A stretch of DNA of 64,000 bases from Aerobium sp039839275 (GCF_039839275.1 NZ_JBDOQP010000002.1:434001-498000), one strand, 5' to 3'. Shown: positions 26,301 to 36,868, counted from the stretch's first letter. Numbers and translations: made by a program. Notes: generated by a model not told the origin, from the sequence alone.

Positions 26301-26847
26301 CCATGTGCTCGATCTCGTCAACGACCTGCTCGACATCTCGAAGATCGAGGCCGGCGAGCAGGAGATGAATTACGAGGCGGTCTCGCTCAACGACGCGCTC
26401 GCCGAGTCGGTCGCGATGATGCAGCCGCAGGCAAACCGCAATCGCGTCATCATCCGCTCCAGCCTCGCCTCGCGGCTGCCGGAAGTGGTCGCTGACCTGC
26501 GCAGCGTGCGCCAGATCGCCCTGAACCTTCTTTCCAACGCCATCCGCTACACCCAGGCAGGCGGCCAGGTTATTGTGTCGACGTCCTACGAGCCGTCGGG
26601 AGACGTGGTGATGCGGGTGCGCGACACCGGCATCGGCATGTCACTGGCAGAGATCGACCAGGCGATGAAACCGTTCAAGCAGATCAACGCGCTCAAGCGC
26701 GGGCGTCACGACGGAACGGGTCTCGGCCTGCCGCTGACCAAGGCGATGGTCGAGGCCAACCGGGCGCGCTTCACCATCGTCTCGACGCCGGGCGAAGGAA
26801 CGCTGGTGGAGATCATCTTCCCGTCCACCCGCGTGCTTGCCGACTGA
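23359..26847 (+). CDS. cbrA: PAS-domain sensor histidine kinase, CbrA/PdhS type
   Basis: A 1162-residue kinase with no clear transmembrane segment. In order it has an N-terminal PAS-like region (about 25-75), an acidic Pro/Ala linker (about 220-330), PAS (335-400), a second long low-complexity linker (about 455-660), PAS (669-760), PAS (798-905), a DHp domain with phosphoacceptor His940 in ARVSHEIRTPLNAIIGFSEL, and a HATPase domain (N-box Asn1060, DTGIGM at 1089, GTGLGL near 1120). The DHp sequence is of the PleC/DivJ/PdhS class that acts on DivK and controls CtrA. The phasin upstream and iron ABC and acetoacetyl-CoA synthetase genes downstream recall S. meliloti cbrA. A perfect CtrA box lies in its promoter region. 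Confidence 0.9.
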   Translation: MAPGPYSFIDIAVLEDVRARFAAGDALAILTIDLDEVIWANGAGAMLFGHSDIEAVMGASPGLGFTARRQIAATPGFPRRVSNRTILVRLARGMSSQAVPFAVSSITMPDGEPAILLAAGAQSPGSSDGNAVAARIIEGFREAGYFAALLDAQAQVGAASAGFADLGIEDETLRRLVDEVGRSNDRLVKRLAIATAGLIPVGIARLTDDPQLHLLIAIDEAVEQPAPAQQAAPPQPPDDVAVASQDDAAAPSDADLPDRMQEDEAAFEDIDPPSEGDVRPAAPSPAGKEPEDIGSPSDSDDWYFEADGASEQPQPQAASARPARKALGPRPDLSGAAPVRFVWRTDAAGAFSTVSDEFFAATGHDAASVIGRPFREVADEFGLDPTAEIAGLLERRDTWSGRSVLWPIAATDLRVPVDLAALPAYSRDRTFEGFRGFGVVRLAEAVVDAEATHVDEPGDTAEDRDAPAAPDKAAEADDPFRGEVPVISIAESRERRVSDKIIKLAEHRPAPTGRQLSPGERNAFEEIRARLRQDYASRQAEEPAARTVSPTGPSEAPVEPAVEAAPDVREPTATEQNEPEAVGSAPTQDVEPSAVTPDQEPAVEAQGDEPPADLADQAEDVPAAPEAEDPAAPEAEAEPARETMPAPPIASSGFIPSAFSTSAGPVGLDQDFLSTLPLPVLVHAGDELYFANPEFLALTGYASLEALRREGGLGRLFVDNQTEAEADDEDRKLRLRTLGGEEFSVDAHLQSIRWEGSSALMLALRRVAPDTPALPDPVPAPVIADPAMADMEDRVAEMRTIIDTATDGVVLITRQGTIRNISRPAEALFGFDSAEVEGEPFTTLFAIESQRAARDYLNGLADNGVASVLNDGREVIGREAEGRFIPLFMSIGRLPGDSGYCAVVRDITQWKRAEEELTQARSQAERASSQKTEFLARVSHEIRTPLNAIIGFSELMLDEKFGPIGSDRYRDYLRDINRSGNHVLDLVNDLLDISKIEAGEQEMNYEAVSLNDALAESVAMMQPQANRNRVIIRSSLASRLPEVVADLRSVRQIALNLLSNAIRYTQAGGQVIVSTSYEPSGDVVMRVRDTGIGMSLAEIDQAMKPFKQINALKRGRHDGTGLGLPLTKAMVEANRARFTIVSTPGEGTLVEIIFPSTRVLAD

Positions 26848-26856
26848 CGCCTGTGG

Positions 26857-28422
26857 CTACCGCGTGCCTTCGTGCCGCAGGATGAGCCCGACGAACAGGC
26901 TGGAAAACAGGACGATCATCAGCGCATAGGGAGCGGCTTCCATCATCATGCCTTCCGACGTCCGGCTGAAGACCGACGTCGCCAGCGTACTGTATCCGAT
27001 CGGCGCGAGCAGGAAGGTGATCGGCAGTTCCTTGACCACCATGATGAAGACCAGCAGGGCGCCCGAGACCATCGATCGGCGCAAGAGCGGGAAGGTGGTC
27101 AGCATGAACGAGCTCAAGGCGCCATGGCCCAGCGACCGTGCCGCTTCCTCGAACCGGGGCCCGATCTGGAGCAGGCGGCTCCTGACGGGTCCCACCGCCA
27201 GCGCCAGGAACGTCATCGCATAGGCGAAGATCAGCAACGGCAGGCTCTGGTAGAGGAAAGGCACCGCCTGCAAAGCAAAGAATGCCATCGACAGTGCGAA
27301 GGCGAGCGGCGGGACGGCGTAGCCGAGATAGACCAACCGGTCGAGAAGGCCCGTTCCGGCCGATGGGAAGCGTACCGTGAGGTACACGACGGGCACCGCG
27401 AGCACGATGGCCGTGAGCGCGGCGGGAACTGCCGCCATCGTCGTGCGATAGAACGCCTCTGCGACCTCGATCAGGTCGAGCCCGGGGCCGGCCTGCACCA
27501 TCCAGAATACGAGCACCACCAGCGGCAGGCCTAGCGAGCAGGTGTAGACGAGCGCCAGGAATGCCCAGGCCAGCGGCCGGAAGCGACCGAGCGGGATCGG
27601 CGACGCGGGCCGTGCGGCGCCCTTTCCGATGCGCGCATAGCGCCGGCCGCGCAGCCGTGCATCGATCATGATGAAGGTCAGCGTCACCCCCATCAGCATC
27701 AGCGAGAGCCATGCGGCATAGACGCGATCGAAGGCGCCGGAATATTGCGTGAAGATGGCGTAGCTGAACACCTCGAACCGCATCAGCGCGATCACGCCGA
27801 AATCGCCGAGCACGTACAGGCCGATGACGAGCCAGCCGGACAGCATCGCCGGCGTCATGTGCGGCAACACGACCGCGCGGAAGGTCTGCAACGGCGTCCG
27901 CCCCAGGCTGCGCGCGGTTTCTTCCAGGCTCGGATCGAGGCCCAGCAGCGCGGCCCGCAGGTTGAGAAAGAGATAGGGAAACGTATAGAGCGACAATGCG
28001 ATGGTCGAACCGACGAGCCCTTCGGGGCGCGGGAGGCTGACACCGAACATGACGTTGGCGAAGCCGTAATAGCCAGAAAGCCCCATCAGCGCATAGGCCA
28101 TCACGTAGCCAGGCACGGCCAGCGGCAGGACGCCCAGGATCGCGTGAAGCTTCTTGTGGCCGAGATCGCTGCGGACGACCAGCCACGCAAGCGGCAGCGC
28201 GATCACTGTGGTCACGAAGAGAACGCACGCGGTCAGCGCCAGCGTGTTGGTCAGCAGACGAAAATTGCGTTCGCGAAAGACGATGTCGGCCAGCGTCGCG
28301 GCGTCCGCCTCGAGAGCCCGCGCGACGAGATAGACGAGCGGCAGCAGCATTCCCGCGCCGACCAGCAAGGCCGGCGCGAGAAGCAGAAGCGAAGGCCGAT
28401 GCCGATGGCTTGGCACGGCCAT
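26857..28422 (-). CDS. Iron(III) ABC transporter permease, fused two-domain type
   Basis: A 521-residue inner-membrane protein with about 12 helices and two copies of the binding-protein-dependent permease domain, as in FbpB/SfuB. The cytoplasmic EAA loops appear at LEETARSLGRTPLQTFRAVV and FEEAARSLGHGALSSFMLTT. It follows the iron-binding protein gene by 14 bases. No ATP-binding gene lies next to it; its stop is 9 bases from the convergent cbrA stop. The ATPase must be supplied from elsewhere or by a promiscuous subunit. Confidence 0.92.
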   Translation of the reverse strand: MAVPSHRHRPSLLLLAPALLVGAGMLLPLVYLVARALEADAATLADIVFRERNFRLLTNTLALTACVLFVTTVIALPLAWLVVRSDLGHKKLHAILGVLPLAVPGYVMAYALMGLSGYYGFANVMFGVSLPRPEGLVGSTIALSLYTFPYLFLNLRAALLGLDPSLEETARSLGRTPLQTFRAVVLPHMTPAMLSGWLVIGLYVLGDFGVIALMRFEVFSYAIFTQYSGAFDRVYAAWLSLMLMGVTLTFIMIDARLRGRRYARIGKGAARPASPIPLGRFRPLAWAFLALVYTCSLGLPLVVLVFWMVQAGPGLDLIEVAEAFYRTTMAAVPAALTAIVLAVPVVYLTVRFPSAGTGLLDRLVYLGYAVPPLAFALSMAFFALQAVPFLYQSLPLLIFAYAMTFLALAVGPVRSRLLQIGPRFEEAARSLGHGALSSFMLTTFPLLRRSMVSGALLVFIMVVKELPITFLLAPIGYSTLATSVFSRTSEGMMMEAAPYALMIVLFSSLFVGLILRHEGTR

Positions 28423-28436
28423 GGCGGCGAAGTCGC

Positions 28437-29420
28437 TCAGAGCAGACCCACGTCGCGCAGCAGCGCGAGCGTGCCTTCGAGGTCGCTGATCTGGTCGATG
28501 TCGACCTCGGGGCTGATCTCGACCAGCGTGTCGAAAGGCTCGAGCGTGCTGTTCAGGATGATGCCGGGAACGACCGGATATTCATTGCCCTCGAGCGTGA
28601 TGTATTGCTGCGAGGTCGTCGACAGCAGGTAGTCGATGAACTTGCGCGCATTTTCCTGGTTGTCGCTCGACGCCACGATGCCGGCACCTGCCACGTTGAG
28701 GAGATTGCCGATGTCGCCAGCCTCGAAATGCGTCTGGTCGACCGGGAACTCCGCATCATTGGCGACGTAACGGCCCAGATAGTAATTGTTGACGAGCCCG
28801 AAATCGACTTCGCCGTTGGCGATGCCTTCGATCTGCGTGCCATTGTTGCGATAGACCTTGGTCTCGTTGGAGATCATGCCCTCCAGCCATGCCTTCGCGG
28901 CTTCCTCGCCATGGACGACCCGATAGGCGGTCACGAAGGCCTGGAACGAACCGTTGGTCGGCGCCCAGGCAACGCGGCCCTTGTACTTCTCGTCGGTGAG
29001 GTCGTCGATCGAGGCGGGCAGGTCGGCTTCCTCAACCCGCTCCTTGGAATAGACGAGAACGCGCGACCGGCCGCTCGTCGGCGCCCACTTGTTGTTGACG
29101 TTCCGGAATGGAGCTGCGACGCCTTCATTGACCTCCGCCGGCAGATCGGCAAACAGCGGCGCGATCGCGCCGAGGGCCCCGCCATCCTGCGCCCAGAAGA
29201 CATCGGCGGGCGATTGGTCTCCCTCTTCCTGCAGCAAGGTCGCGAGTTCCGCAGTGCCGGCATAGCGCACATTGGCCTTGATGCCGGTATCGGCCTCGAA
29301 CTGCGCGATGACCGGGCCGATCAGGGCTTCGCCCCGGCCGGAATAGATGGTCACTTCGTTCGCCAGCGCCGCGCCCTGCACGCTCATGCCCAGCAGTAAT
29401 GCTGCGATTATCTTCTTCAT
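28437..29420 (-). CDS. Periplasmic iron(III)-binding protein, FbpA-like
   Basis: A 327-residue substrate-binding protein with a 20-residue signal peptide (MKKIIAALLLGMSVQGAALA). It has the FbpA-type start EVTIYSGRGEALIGPVIAQF. The adjacent tyrosines in NNYYLGRY are the paired iron ligands of the transferrin-like FbpA class. It delivers ferric iron to the permease encoded 14 bases downstream. A TGA-N9-TCA box of the RirA type overlaps the likely promoter about 110-120 bases upstream of the start, suggesting repression in iron-replete cells. Confidence 0.93.
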   Translation of the reverse strand: MKKIIAALLLGMSVQGAALANEVTIYSGRGEALIGPVIAQFEADTGIKANVRYAGTAELATLLQEEGDQSPADVFWAQDGGALGAIAPLFADLPAEVNEGVAAPFRNVNNKWAPTSGRSRVLVYSKERVEEADLPASIDDLTDEKYKGRVAWAPTNGSFQAFVTAYRVVHGEEAAKAWLEGMISNETKVYRNNGTQIEGIANGEVDFGLVNNYYLGRYVANDAEFPVDQTHFEAGDIGNLLNVAGAGIVASSDNQENARKFIDYLLSTTSQQYITLEGNEYPVVPGIILNSTLEPFDTLVEISPEVDIDQISDLEGTLALLRDVGLL

Positions 29421-29527
29421 TGGATGGCTCCCTGCTCCAGGTCAAAATTGGACGAAAGTCGGTCAATCATCGCCAAGGTCGCGCAAAAAATCGCCGCCTC
29501 CAGCGATAGTTGGAGCCGTATATTACC

Positions 29528-29542
29528 TGACGGTAAAATTCA
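29528..29542. promoter_or_regulatory. RirA-type iron-responsive operator upstream of the iron-binding protein gene
   Basis: TGACGGTAAAATTCA fits the TGA-N9-TCA consensus of rhizobial IRO boxes on either strand. It overlaps a TTACC-N4-GGTAA dyad (29523-29536) and lies beside a possible minus-strand -10 TAATAT (29525-29520). The -35 is uncertain: TTGAAA would leave 19 bases. Confidence 0.55.
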
Positions 29543-29601
29543 ACTTTCAACAGTGGTCTTGGCTGTGGATCACGGGCCAGACGCCGGGATGCGCGCGGGC
29601 C

Positions 29602-29630
29602 AAAAAAAGAGGCGCTTCAATGAAGCGCCT
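29602..29630 (-). terminator. Intrinsic terminator downstream of acetoacetyl-CoA synthetase
   Basis: A 10-bp stem AGGCGCTTCA / TGAAGCGCCT (29610-29630) with almost no loop. On the minus strand it is followed by TTTTTTT. It lies about 210 bases past the acetoacetyl-CoA synthetase stop, unusually far for a simple operon end. Confidence 0.85.
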
Positions 29631-29838
29631 GGGAATTAGAATTGGCTGTTACACAAGGGCTTGAGCACACCGTGCTCCGGGGGGCGGGGAGCGGGCTTCC
29701 TCTCTCAAGTTACGCACGACTATCGAGGCTGGACATTAACAACACCTTACCGTGATCGGGTGCAGTTTACGATTGTGTATCATGCCTGAAGTCTAGGTAA
29801 ATTTTGTGGTCAGACTTTATTAACTTTCGCGTTTCGAT
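29631..29838 (-). ncRNA. Candidate small RNA or structured 3' UTR (minus strand)
   Basis: This non-coding stretch between the acetoacetyl-CoA synthetase stop and its distant terminator is richer in A/T than its surroundings at its start. It ends with strong structure: CTTGAG can pair with CTCAAG, and GAGCAC with GTGCTC, around a C-rich single-stranded run GCTCCCCGCCCCCCGG. The C-rich run followed by a stem and T-tract resembles rhizobial trans-acting RNAs with anti-Shine-Dalgarno loops. No convincing promoter was found, so a processed 3' UTR is equally possible. Confidence 0.35.
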
Positions 29839-31797
<1,959 letters not shown>

Positions 31798-32032
31798 GCA
31801 TATCCTCCTCGATGCGCCCTTCACACCGGGCACGCGGCAACCAGAGCATCAGCGCCGGCACGGTTAAGCATATCGGCGACCCTCTAGGCAAGGTCGCGAA
31901 AATACGTGACGTGTCCTGTTGGCAAACGTCATCCCAAAGCCATAAAAGCTTGAAATGGGGACACCGCTGATATTCGGTGTTGTAAGAGGATGCGCTTGTG
32001 CGCGCCATCCTCGGCGGCGAGGAGACAATCTG

Positions 32033-33865
32033 TTGTCGACGGTGAGGAAGGGCATTGTTGCGCTGGCGGCGCTGCTGGTTCTCGCGCTGCTTGCAACCGC
32101 CGCCCTGCCATGGCTCGCCTCTACCCAGATCGTGCGTGACCGCATCGCCTACGAGCTCTCCTTGTGGAGCGGCTACCGGGTCTCGCTGGGCGAGACCCCT
32201 ATCCTCGATGTGTGGCCCGGCTTCAAGGCAACGCTGCACCACGTCGCCTTCCACGAATGGGCGAACGCGGGTGCGCCACCGGTGCTGGAAGCGGACCGGC
32301 TCGAGGTTTCGCTGTCGGCGCTCGCGGCGCTGAGCGGCAATGTCGTGATGTCGGCGGTGTCGATGCACCGGCCGCTTCTCAGGCTGACCGTGGAAGGATC
32401 GGTTCTTGACCTTCCCGCCTCTCCCGGCGGCGGCAGGATGACGCGCGCCGTCGACATGGCTAAGGCGGTCGTCGCCAACAACCCCACCGCACCGGATACC
32501 GCGGCGCTGCCGTCGGATGCCTTCGGTACTGTGGAGTTCACCGAAGGGCGCGTGGCGCTGATCAACGGAAATGCCGACGACGGCCTCAGCAGCCTGAACG
32601 GCCGGATCGTCTGGCCGGCGTTCAATCGCAGCGGCCGGATCTCGGCTACCGGCATCTGGCGCGGCGAGAACATCGCAATCGAGGCAAACGCCGCCCAACC
32701 GCTGCTGCTTTTGGCAGGCGGCAGCACGCAGGTCGGCGCGAACCTGAAATCGACGTTGCTGGAAGCGTCCTTCGAGGGCACGACCAATCTCGCCGGCGAG
32801 GCCTATTTCGATGGCCAGGCGAGCCTGTCGTCGAGTTCGCTTCGGCGGATGCTGGAGTGGTCACGGACTGACATCGCGCCCGGCGCGGCGATCGGTGCGG
32901 TCTCGATCGCCGGCGGGGTGCAGGGATCGGCCCAGCGGCTGCAACTGGATTCGGTCGACCTCAACCTCGATGGCAACGCGGCCCACGGCGTGCTGGAGAT
33001 CTCCTTCGCCGAGGCGGTGCCGGCGATATCGGGCACTCTTGCCTTCGAGAGCCTCGCGCTACGATCGTTTCTGTCCGCCTTCACGCCGGCCGCCGCTGGA
33101 AACGGCAATATCTACGACGAGATTGATACCGGCTTTTCCAAGCAGCTTTCGCTCGACCTGCGTCTTTCGGCACCCACCGCGACTCTCGGATCGATGGCAC
33201 TGACGAACCTGGCCGCAGCGGCGCGCGTGAAGGGCGATCTCGCCGTGTTTGACATTTCCGATGCGAGCGTCTTCGGCGGAACGCTGCAGGCGGGCGTGCG
33301 CGTGGATGCAGCAGACGACAATCGCTCGGTTGAGATGCGCGCCATGGCGAGCAATATCGACACCTTCGCACTCGCCAAGGGTTTCGGCATGGAGCGGCTC
33401 GTGCCACAGGGACGAGGGGCCTTCTCGCTCATGCTCAAGGGCACCGGCCGGGACTGGAACACCGTGATGGGAAATGCGGAGGGCACGGTCAGCGCCTCGC
33501 TTGGAGAAGGCGCACTGGCCGGTCTCGACCTCAATCGGTTCCGGGAGCGGCTGTCGGCAGGTGGATTCTTTGCGCTTTCGGAAGTTCAGGGCGGGCCCCT
33601 GCCCCTGCGCGGCTTCGACTTCAAGGCGCGGGTCATCGGTGGCGTCGCCCACATCGAAAAGGCTGAACTCCGTCTCGACCAGCAGCAGGTGATCTCGATC
33701 ACCGGGCTCAGCCCGTATTTCAGCAGGGCTCTGGCTCTGTCCGGCCATTTCGCGACCGTGGGCGAGGACGGACAGCAGACGGACCTCACGATGCCGTTCT
33801 TCATCGGTGGCGCATGGGATGCGCCTTTCATTTCGCCAGCCTGGTTCGCAGACGACTACCAGTAA
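32033..33865 (+). CDS. AsmA-like protein
   Basis: A 610-residue protein with an N-terminal membrane anchor (VRKGIVALAALLVLALLATA) and a long beta-rich periplasmic body. The early SGYRVSLGETPILDVWPGFK and the C-terminal AsmA-2-type region (GNAEGTVSASLGEGALAGLD; LRGFDFKARVIGGVAHIEKA) identify the family. AsmA-like proteins are thought to bridge inner and outer membranes for lipid transport or assembly. The start is taken as TTG 32033 because GAGGAGA lies 8 bases upstream; no ATG is present near the anchor. A hairpin (GAGGATG/CATCCTC, about 31987-32013) lies just upstream in the leader. Confidence 0.85.
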   Translation: MSTVRKGIVALAALLVLALLATAALPWLASTQIVRDRIAYELSLWSGYRVSLGETPILDVWPGFKATLHHVAFHEWANAGAPPVLEADRLEVSLSALAALSGNVVMSAVSMHRPLLRLTVEGSVLDLPASPGGGRMTRAVDMAKAVVANNPTAPDTAALPSDAFGTVEFTEGRVALINGNADDGLSSLNGRIVWPAFNRSGRISATGIWRGENIAIEANAAQPLLLLAGGSTQVGANLKSTLLEASFEGTTNLAGEAYFDGQASLSSSSLRRMLEWSRTDIAPGAAIGAVSIAGGVQGSAQRLQLDSVDLNLDGNAAHGVLEISFAEAVPAISGTLAFESLALRSFLSAFTPAAAGNGNIYDEIDTGFSKQLSLDLRLSAPTATLGSMALTNLAAAARVKGDLAVFDISDASVFGGTLQAGVRVDAADDNRSVEMRAMASNIDTFALAKGFGMERLVPQGRGAFSLMLKGTGRDWNTVMGNAEGTVSASLGEGALAGLDLNRFRERLSAGGFFALSEVQGGPLPLRGFDFKARVIGGVAHIEKAELRLDQQQVISITGLSPYFSRALALSGHFATVGEDGQQTDLTMPFFIGGAWDAPFISPAWFADDYQ

Positions 33866-33883
33866 ATCGTCAGCCGCCCCGCC

Positions 33884-34702
33884 TCACAAACGTTCGGCGG
33901 CCCGCTCGTCGCGCTGGCGCTGCACCTCGCGACGCTTGTTGACGATTGCCGCCGTCAGCACTCCCATCGTGACGACCGCGATCAGCAATGTGCACACTGC
34001 GTTGATTTCAGGCGTCACGCCGAGCCGCACCTGGCTGTAGATGCGCATCGGCAGCGTGGTCGCGCCCGGCCCAGAGGCAAAGCTGGCGATGACGAGATCG
34101 TCGAGCGAAAGGGTAAAGGCCAACATCCAGCCGGACACGATAGCCGGTAGGATTACAGGCAGCGTCACCTGGAAGAAGGTGCGCGCTGGCGTGGCGCCGA
34201 GGTCCATTGCAGCTTCTTCCAGAGAGCGGTCGAGGCTGATTAGCCGCGATTGCACCACGACCGCGACGAAGCACATGGAAAAGGTGATGTGCGCCAGAGT
34301 TACCGTCAGGAACCCACGGTCGAGGCCGACGGCCACGAACAGCAGCAGCAGGGACAGGCCGGTGATGACTTCCGGCATCACCAGCGGTGCAAACACCATG
34401 CCGGTGAACAGGAACCGTCCACGAAAGCGCGTGTAGCGGGTCAGTGCCAGGGCCGCCAGTGTGCCGAGCACCGTCGCGGCCGTCGCGGAGATGAACGCAA
34501 TCCGCGCCGTCACCCAGGCCGCGTCCAGCAATTGGGCGTTGGACAGCAGCGAGCTGTACCAGCGCGTCGAGAACCCGCCCCACACGGTAACCAGGCGGGA
34601 ATCGTTGAAGGAATAGATGATGAGCAGGACGATCGGCAGATAGAGGAAAGCGAACCCGAGCACCAGCGAGGCGATGTTGAAGCGGCTCAGTTGACCCTGC
34701 AT
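33884..34702 (-). CDS. potI: Putrescine ABC transporter permease
   Basis: A 272-residue permease with six membrane helices and the EAA loop SLEEAAMDLGATPARTFFQV. It starts LGFAFLYLPIVLLIIYSFND, typical of PotI/PotC. It follows potH with a 1-base gap and is last in the puuA-potFGHI run. It would pair with PotH as a heterodimer in the inner membrane. It ends 18 bases from the convergent AsmA-like gene. Confidence 0.94.
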   Translation of the reverse strand: MQGQLSRFNIASLVLGFAFLYLPIVLLIIYSFNDSRLVTVWGGFSTRWYSSLLSNAQLLDAAWVTARIAFISATAATVLGTLAALALTRYTRFRGRFLFTGMVFAPLVMPEVITGLSLLLLFVAVGLDRGFLTVTLAHITFSMCFVAVVVQSRLISLDRSLEEAAMDLGATPARTFFQVTLPVILPAIVSGWMLAFTLSLDDLVIASFASGPGATTLPMRIYSQVRLGVTPEINAVCTLLIAVVTMGVLTAAIVNKRREVQRQRDERAAERL

Positions 34703-34703
34703 G

Positions 34704-35669
34704 TCAGCGCCCCTGTTCCTGGGCGCGTGCCTGCGCCCGCTGGAAGAACATCATCGGCACCACGAGCAGCAGCAGCAGGATGATGGCGACGGCGGAAGCC
34801 ACCGGCCAGTCCCGATTGGAGAAGAATTCCGTCCACAGGGTCTTGCCGATCATCAAGGTCTGCGATCCGCCCAGCAGGTCGGGAATCACGAACTCGCCGA
34901 CGGCCGGGATGAAGACCAGCAGGCTGCCCGCCACCACGCCGGGCAGCGACAGCGGGAAGGTGATCTTCCAGAACGCCGTGGTCGGCGGACACCCGAGATC
35001 CTGCGCCGCCTCGATCAGCGAGAAGTCCATCTTCTCCAGCGAGGCGTAGAGCGGCAGCACCATGAACGGCAGATAGGAATAGACGATGCCGATGAAGATC
35101 GCCGTATGGGTGTTCATGATCTGCAGCGGCGTGTCGATGACGCCGATCCACAACAGGAACTGGTTGAGCAGTCCCTCCGGCTTGAGGATGCCGATCCAGG
35201 CATAGACGCGGATCAGGAAACTCGTCCAGAACGGCAGGATCACCAGCATCAGGAGCAGCATGCGCAGCGATGCGGGCGCCCGCGCCATGCCGTAGGCAAG
35301 CGGATAGCCGACGAGCAATGCCAGCACCGTCGAGATGCCGGCGATCACCACGCTGGAGACGTAGGCGTTGAAATAAAGCGTGTCGTCGACGAGCCAGAGG
35401 TAGTTCTCGAACGAAAGCTCGCCGAGCTTGGCGATCCAGCCGGAAAGTCCGTCTGCCATCTCGAACGACGGCAAATAGGGCGGCATCGCGATGGTGGTGG
35501 CCGACAGCGAGATCTTGAAGACGATGGCGAACGGGACAAGGAAGAAGACGAAGAGCCACAGGTAGGGGATCAGGATCACGATCCTGCTGCTGATCGCCGA
35601 GGCAAACCCGCTTGAACGCGCTTCCTCCGCGATCGCGCCGGTTGCGTCCGTGTGCAGTGCCTGAGCCAT
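34704..35669 (-). CDS. potH: Putrescine ABC transporter permease
   Basis: A 321-residue permease with a longer N-terminal cytoplasmic part and six helices. It carries LMLVILPFWTSFLIRVYAW and the EAA loop LIEAAQDLGCPPTTAFWKIT, diagnostic of PotH/PotB. It lies 13 bases after potG and one base before potI, so all three should be read from one mRNA. Confidence 0.94.
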   Translation of the reverse strand: MAQALHTDATGAIAEEARSSGFASAISSRIVILIPYLWLFVFFLVPFAIVFKISLSATTIAMPPYLPSFEMADGLSGWIAKLGELSFENYLWLVDDTLYFNAYVSSVVIAGISTVLALLVGYPLAYGMARAPASLRMLLLMLVILPFWTSFLIRVYAWIGILKPEGLLNQFLLWIGVIDTPLQIMNTHTAIFIGIVYSYLPFMVLPLYASLEKMDFSLIEAAQDLGCPPTTAFWKITFPLSLPGVVAGSLLVFIPAVGEFVIPDLLGGSQTLMIGKTLWTEFFSNRDWPVASAVAIILLLLLVVPMMFFQRAQARAQEQGR

Positions 35670-35682
35670 CGGTGCCCTCCGT

Positions 35683-36825
35683 CTAGCGCGTCAGCACCAC
35701 GCCGGCATCCGGCGCGAAGGAAATCCAGGCCTTGTCATGCCAGCTCAGTTGGTCGTCGCTGATGCGCGCCGCGTTGAGCGCGCTCGCCTTGACCACCTGC
35801 CCGTCCGGCAGCTTCACATGATAGACGGTCATGTCGCCGAGATAGGCGAGGTCCCAGATTTCGCCTTCCATGACGTTCGTTGCACCGTCGGCGGGCCTGC
35901 TCGACGAGACGCGAATCTTTTCGGGACGGATGGCGAAGGCGATGCTGCTTCCGGCTGCTGCATTGCCGGCATTCTCGACGACGATGCGGGCACCGCTCGC
36001 GCCAGCGATGGTGATCGTGTCTCCCTCGCGCCCGGCGACCGTGCCTTCGAGCATGTTCACGTTGCCGACGAAATCCGCCACGAACCGCGACGCGGGCGCT
36101 TCGTAGACCTCAGGCGGGGTCGCCACCTGCATCACCTGGCCCTTGTCCATGATGGCGATGCGGTCGGCCATCGTCATCGCCTCCTCCTGGTCGTGGGTGA
36201 CGACGACAAAGGTGAGGCCGAGTTCCTGCTGCAGGTCCATCAGTTCGAACTGGGTTTCCTCGCGCAGCTTCTTGTCGAGCGCGCCCAAAGGCTCATCCAG
36301 CAGCAGCACCTTCGGCCGCTTGGCGACTGAGCGCGCGAGGGCGACCCGCTGGCGCTGGCCGCCGGAAAGCTGATGCGGCTTGCGCTTGGCGAACTGTTCG
36401 AGTTTCACCAGCCGCAGCATCTCCGAAACACGCGCCGCGATGTCGGGCTTGGGCATGCCGTCCTGCTTCAGCCCGAAGGCGATGTTGGCTTCCACACTCA
36501 TGTGCGGAAACAGCGCGTAGGACTGGAACATCATGTTGACCGGCCGCCGGTAGGGCGGGATACCGCGCAGGTCCTGCCCGTCGAGCAGGATGCGCCCGGC
36601 GCTCGGCTCCTCGAAGCCGGCGAGCATGCGCAGCAGCGTGGACTTGCCGCAGCCCGACGCGCCGAGAAGCGCGAAGAACTCGCGCTCGAAGATGGTCAGG
36701 GAGAGATCGTTGACCGCGGTGAAATCGCCGAACCTCTTGGTGACGTTCTCGAACGCGATGTATGGCTTGGCCTGCGGATCATTCCACGGCGCGAAGCTTC
36801 GGCGAATGCTGCCAAGCGACTTCAT
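35683..36825 (-). CDS. potG: Putrescine ABC transporter ATP-binding protein
   Basis: A 380-residue ATPase with Walker A GASGCGKST (residues 55-63), the Q-loop MMFQSYALFPH, signature LSGGQRQR, Walker B VLLLDEP and switch VTHDQEEA. A C-terminal TOBE-type regulatory domain (VNMLEGTVAGREGDTITIAG onward) follows. The 3-residue longer GTG start at 36834 is an alternative. It drives PotHI-mediated uptake of putrescine delivered by PotF. A strong hairpin separates it from potF, so ATPase and permeases may be made at lower level than the binding protein. Confidence 0.95.
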   Translation of the reverse strand: MKSLGSIRRSFAPWNDPQAKPYIAFENVTKRFGDFTAVNDLSLTIFEREFFALLGASGCGKSTLLRMLAGFEEPSAGRILLDGQDLRGIPPYRRPVNMMFQSYALFPHMSVEANIAFGLKQDGMPKPDIAARVSEMLRLVKLEQFAKRKPHQLSGGQRQRVALARSVAKRPKVLLLDEPLGALDKKLREETQFELMDLQQELGLTFVVVTHDQEEAMTMADRIAIMDKGQVMQVATPPEVYEAPASRFVADFVGNVNMLEGTVAGREGDTITIAGASGARIVVENAGNAAAGSSIAFAIRPEKIRVSSSRPADGATNVMEGEIWDLAYLGDMTVYHVKLPDGQVVKASALNAARISDDQLSWHDKAWISFAPDAGVVLTR

Positions 36826-36868
36826 CGTTCCCACACCCCTTTGAACCGTCCCGTTCCGGCAGGAAAGA

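Noticed and set aside
35683..36825. PotG as the missing ATPase of the iron transporter
   Set aside because: It sits inside puuA-potFGHI and is close-packed with potH. Sharing is possible but nothing in the sequence supports it.
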